Assembly: GCA_965370555.1 (NCBI GenBank)
Contig: CBDUVB010000002.1
Span: 96,206-160,205, forward strand
Direction: 5' to 3'
Length of the DNA: 64,000 nt
Origin: JAJOKK01 sp965370555
GTDB lineage: Bacteria > Bipolaricaulota > Bipolaricaulia > UBA7950 > UBA9294
Shown: piece after piece, positions 62,097-64,000 of the stretch
How the letters are laid out: every line of letters starts with the position of its first letter
How positions within the stretch are numbered: position 1 is the first letter of the stretch
Notes under the pieces: model-generated
What the model was told of the DNA's origin: nothing
Database searches by the model: none
What the model saw: only the letters and a program-made list of their open reading frames with translations
Program-made: the position numbers and the translations under genes

Positions 62097-62125
62097 TTGC
62101 GCGAAGGAAATCTTTCAACTAGAAT
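62097..62125 (+). promoter_or_regulatory. Promoter of folD
   Basis: TTGCGC (62097-62102), 17 bases, TAGAAT (62120-62125), 34 bases before the folD start. Confidence 0.6.
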
Positions 62126-62159
62126 GCGAGCTACACATTAAGAAAGTGAAGGGGGGAGT

Positions 62160-63053
62160 ATGGCAGCAAAGACCCTATCGGGAAGGGAAATCTCGGCCGA
62201 GGTGAGGCAAGAGCTAAAGGAGAAGGTGACAAAGCTCAAGTCAAAGGGACTCACCCCGGGGCTGGTAATGGTGCGAGTGGGGGAAGACCCCGCTTCGGTC
62301 TCTTACGTGAAACAGAAAGGAAAAACCACCGAAGAATTAGGCATCTACTCGGAGACGGTTGTGTTCCCGGAGGAGACCTCGGAGGAGAAGCTCCTTGCCA
62401 CGATAGCTGAACTTAACAACGACCCCCGATTCCATGGGATACTGGTTCAGCTTCCCCTGCCTCGGCATATCAGCCAGGATCGGGTGATAAATGCCATTGA
62501 TCCGATGAAGGACGCTGACTGTTTCCATCCGGTGAACGTGGGCAGACTCCTCATTGGAGACCCTTATCTTCTGCCTTGCACCCCCCATGGAGTACAGCAG
62601 ATCCTCATCCGCAGTGGTTACAGCCCGGAGGGGAAACACGTTGTTATCTGCGGAAGGAGCAACCTCAACGGTAAGCCCCTCTTTGCTATCTTGGTTCAGA
62701 AGAAAGCTGGGGCTAATGCCACCGTCACCGTCTGCCACACGGGGACGAAGAATCTGCCCGAGATAACCCGGAGCGCTGATATCTTGGTAGCTGCCATGGG
62801 GTCTCCTAAGTTCATCAAGGCGAACATGGTGAAAGAGGGGGCGGTGGTGATAGACGTAGGGGTCAACCGAATCGAGGACCCGAGTAAGAAGTCCGGATTT
62901 GGGCTCATCGGGGACACTGATTTCGAGGCCCTAAAGGAAAAGGTCGAAGCCATCACCCCAGTCCCCGGCGGTGTTGGCCCAATGACGGTTACCATGCTCA
63001 TGTGGAACACAATAATGGCCGCCGAAACCCAGACTGGGATAACAGTGGGGTGA
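62160..63053 (+). CDS. folD: Methylene-THF dehydrogenase/methenyl-THF cyclohydrolase
   Basis: FolD interconverts 5,10-methylene-THF and 10-formyl-THF, the step between MetF and Fhs. The 297-residue protein has the catalytic YVKQKGKTTEELGI (family Y-x3-K) near 50-63, VQLPLPRHI near 101, the NADP loop VVICGRSNLNGKPL near 162 and the end TPVPGGVGPMTVTML. ATG at 62160 follows GAAGGGGGG. It is apart from fhs and metFV, under its own promoter, and is followed by a gene for a MetH-activation-like protein. Confidence 0.96.
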   Translation: MAAKTLSGREISAEVRQELKEKVTKLKSKGLTPGLVMVRVGEDPASVSYVKQKGKTTEELGIYSETVVFPEETSEEKLLATIAELNNDPRFHGILVQLPLPRHISQDRVINAIDPMKDADCFHPVNVGRLLIGDPYLLPCTPHGVQQILIRSGYSPEGKHVVICGRSNLNGKPLFAILVQKKAGANATVTVCHTGTKNLPEITRSADILVAAMGSPKFIKANMVKEGAVVIDVGVNRIEDPSKKSGFGLIGDTDFEALKEKVEAITPVPGGVGPMTVTMLMWNTIMAAETQTGITVG

Positions 63054-63164
63054 AGGAGGGGTGTGTGAAGTGGCATCGGATGGGTTAGGCAGTGCTGTTC
63101 CAAAGGGTTAGTAGGCTCATGGCCAATACGGTGAAAGCGGCTGCTAACCTGGCAAAGAATTCAC

Positions 63165-63854
63165 ATGAGTGAAAAGTTGCTTGAGGTGGCACAAGCGACT
63201 ATTGAGTTAACCTCCCAACGCGTGTTCCGTTACCTGGAGTACGCCGGTTCTTCCCCGTCCAAACCCATTCTAGATAAGCTAAACGAACTGACCCCTAAGG
63301 CACGTGGGTTGGTAGAACCACAGGCCCTTAGCCAGATCAGCAGGGTGAAAGAGGCAGCAAGTCTCCACAAGAACGATCTTCCCACCCCGATTCAGAACGC
63401 TGCGTTTCTGGCCTTCGGCCTGTGCACAGTTGGGCCCATCATCGAACAGGAAACAGAGAGGCTACGTAGAACCGGGCGGTTGCTCGACTCGGTGATCCTC
63501 GATGCACTCAGTTCGGCCGCCGTCTCCGAGCTCTGCGAGCGGTTGGCCTGCCGGGTGTTTGACTGGGCAAAAGAGCGTGGCTTGAACGCGAGCCGCGCGT
63601 TCGAGCCTGGGTCTGGAGCCAGTCGCTGGCCGCTTGAGAATCAGCGTCTGATATTCGCTAACTTGCGGGCCGAGCAGATCGGTGTTGAGCTCACCTCACA
63701 CCTGTTGATGCGTCCCCGCAAAACGTTATCGTTCCTAATGGGGATCGGCACGGAAATCGAGCAGGCATCCACTCCCTTCTCGTGTCAGGGATGCCGGCGC
63801 ATAGATTGCCCGTATCGCTACGAACCGGGCAGAGGCTCACCGCGGAGACGTTGA
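63165..63854 (+). CDS. MetH activation-domain-like protein
   Basis: A 229-residue soluble protein resembling the vitamin B12-dependent methionine synthase activation domain family. Visible parts are RVFRYLEYAG near 20, FLAFGLCTVGP near 85, ILDALSSAAVSELCERL near 108-124, and a C-terminal Cys motif CQGCRRIDCPYR. The activation domain of MetH binds AdoMet for reductive reactivation; stand-alone versions occur near corrinoid and Wood-Ljungdahl genes. The four-Cys tail (CxxCxxxxC plus an earlier Cys) might hold metal or FeS. ATG at 63165 lacks a clear SD. It follows folD by 111 bases and may share its transcript. Confidence 0.75.
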   Translation: MSEKLLEVAQATIELTSQRVFRYLEYAGSSPSKPILDKLNELTPKARGLVEPQALSQISRVKEAASLHKNDLPTPIQNAAFLAFGLCTVGPIIEQETERLRRTGRLLDSVILDALSSAAVSELCERLACRVFDWAKERGLNASRAFEPGSGASRWPLENQRLIFANLRAEQIGVELTSHLLMRPRKTLSFLMGIGTEIEQASTPFSCQGCRRIDCPYRYEPGRGSPRRR

Positions 63855-63878
63855 GAGGGCACGGAAGGGGAGAGACGA

Positions 63879-63906
63879 AGACGCGGGGACATGGAGACGC
63901 GGAAAC
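63879..63906. repeat. Short direct repeat
   Basis: AGACGCGGGGAC at 63879-63890 and AGACGCGGAAAC at 63895-63906, in non-coding DNA. A degenerate small repeat of the kind found between genes. Confidence 0.5.
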
Positions 63907-63954
63907 GTAGAGAATTCTTGTAGAAATACGGGTTTTCTCTGTGGCCTCCGGTGC

Positions 63955-63971
63955 GCCAGGCTAAGCCTGGC
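63955..63971. repeat. Inverted repeat near window end
   Basis: GCCAGGCT, one base, AGCCTGGC. Perfect eight-base arms but with a one-base centre, so either a cruciform/protein site or part of a larger repeat cut by the window end. Confidence 0.45.
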
Positions 63972-64000
63972 CGATCTTGTGGACTGGCCTGTCTGCGTGT

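Noticed and set aside
63120..63173. 17-codon frame overlapping the start of the MetH activation-like gene
   Set aside because: Weak SD, no likeness to anything, and too short to support.
1..64000. CRISPR array, insertion sequence, prophage, tRNA or rRNA
   Set aside because: Gaps between genes were read on both strands and no such feature could be supported.

Overview
This window looks like a chromosomal segment of an uncultivated anaerobic bacterium that grows on methylated amines and/or acetogenically with the Wood-Ljungdahl methyl branch. The reasons are formate-THF ligase, FolD, two MetF and three MetV genes, a cytoplasmic NiFe hydrogenase, a corrinoid-activating ATPase, corrinoid proteins and six MttB-family methyltransferases. 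Promoters are sigma70-like (TTGACA/TATAAT), Shine-Dalgarno sites are strong, and TTG/GTG starts are frequent. The phylum cannot be fixed from sequence reading; bacterial Wood-Ljungdahl lineages such as Bipolaricaulota, Chloroflexota or Firmicutes would all fit. I see no rRNA, tRNA, CRISPR array, transposase or phage gene.

Layout. 1-16.5 kb (minus strand): glutamine synthetase, then an MttB/MtgB-type methyltransferase, an MtgA-like methyl-THF methyltransferase, a corrinoid protein, a RACo-type activator, hydrogenase small and large subunits, three MetV and two MetF genes (metV2 is frameshifted), a tiny Fhs-like remnant, Fhs, FolE and an MttB homologue cut by the window edge. 17.1-24.4 kb (minus): a GntR-controlled operon with a D-glutamate cyclase-like protein, an opine dehydrogenase-like protein, a B12-dependent mutase fused to its GlmL-type ATPase, and CobO. 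24.5-30.9 kb (minus): GntR regulator, peptide-type ABC importer (SBP and two permeases), D-aminoacylase, and a remnant of the importer's ATPase. 31.1-38.8 kb (plus): alanine racemase, a winged-helix regulator, a B12/siderophore-type importer with a fused ATPase, an RpiR regulator and a second glutamine synthetase. 38.8-53.1 kb (minus): four more MttB homologues, a second corrinoid protein, PanB, an aminotransferase, a proline/hydroxyproline racemase, a GntR regulator, an iron alcohol dehydrogenase (plus a truncated copy) and an MmgE/PrpD protein. 53.4-61.1 kb (minus): a second peptide-type importer with fused DppD-DppF ATPase, a CBS-ACT protein and a GntR paralogue. 61.3-63.9 kb: an orphan betaine-type permease, FolD and a MetH-activation-like protein.

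How it may work together (inference). Importers bring in betaines, peptides or N-acylated D-amino acids. MttB-type enzymes pass methyl groups to corrinoid proteins, MtgA passes them to THF, and RACo repairs oxidised cobalt. Methyl-THF is then oxidised or made through MetFV, FolD and Fhs, with hydrogenase as a likely electron partner. BtuFCD-like import and CobO serve the heavy B12 demand. Demethylated amino acids are handled by racemase, aminotransferase and dehydrogenase genes. Two GntR paralogues sharing one operator-like sequence may co-regulate the second importer and the racemase-MttB operon.
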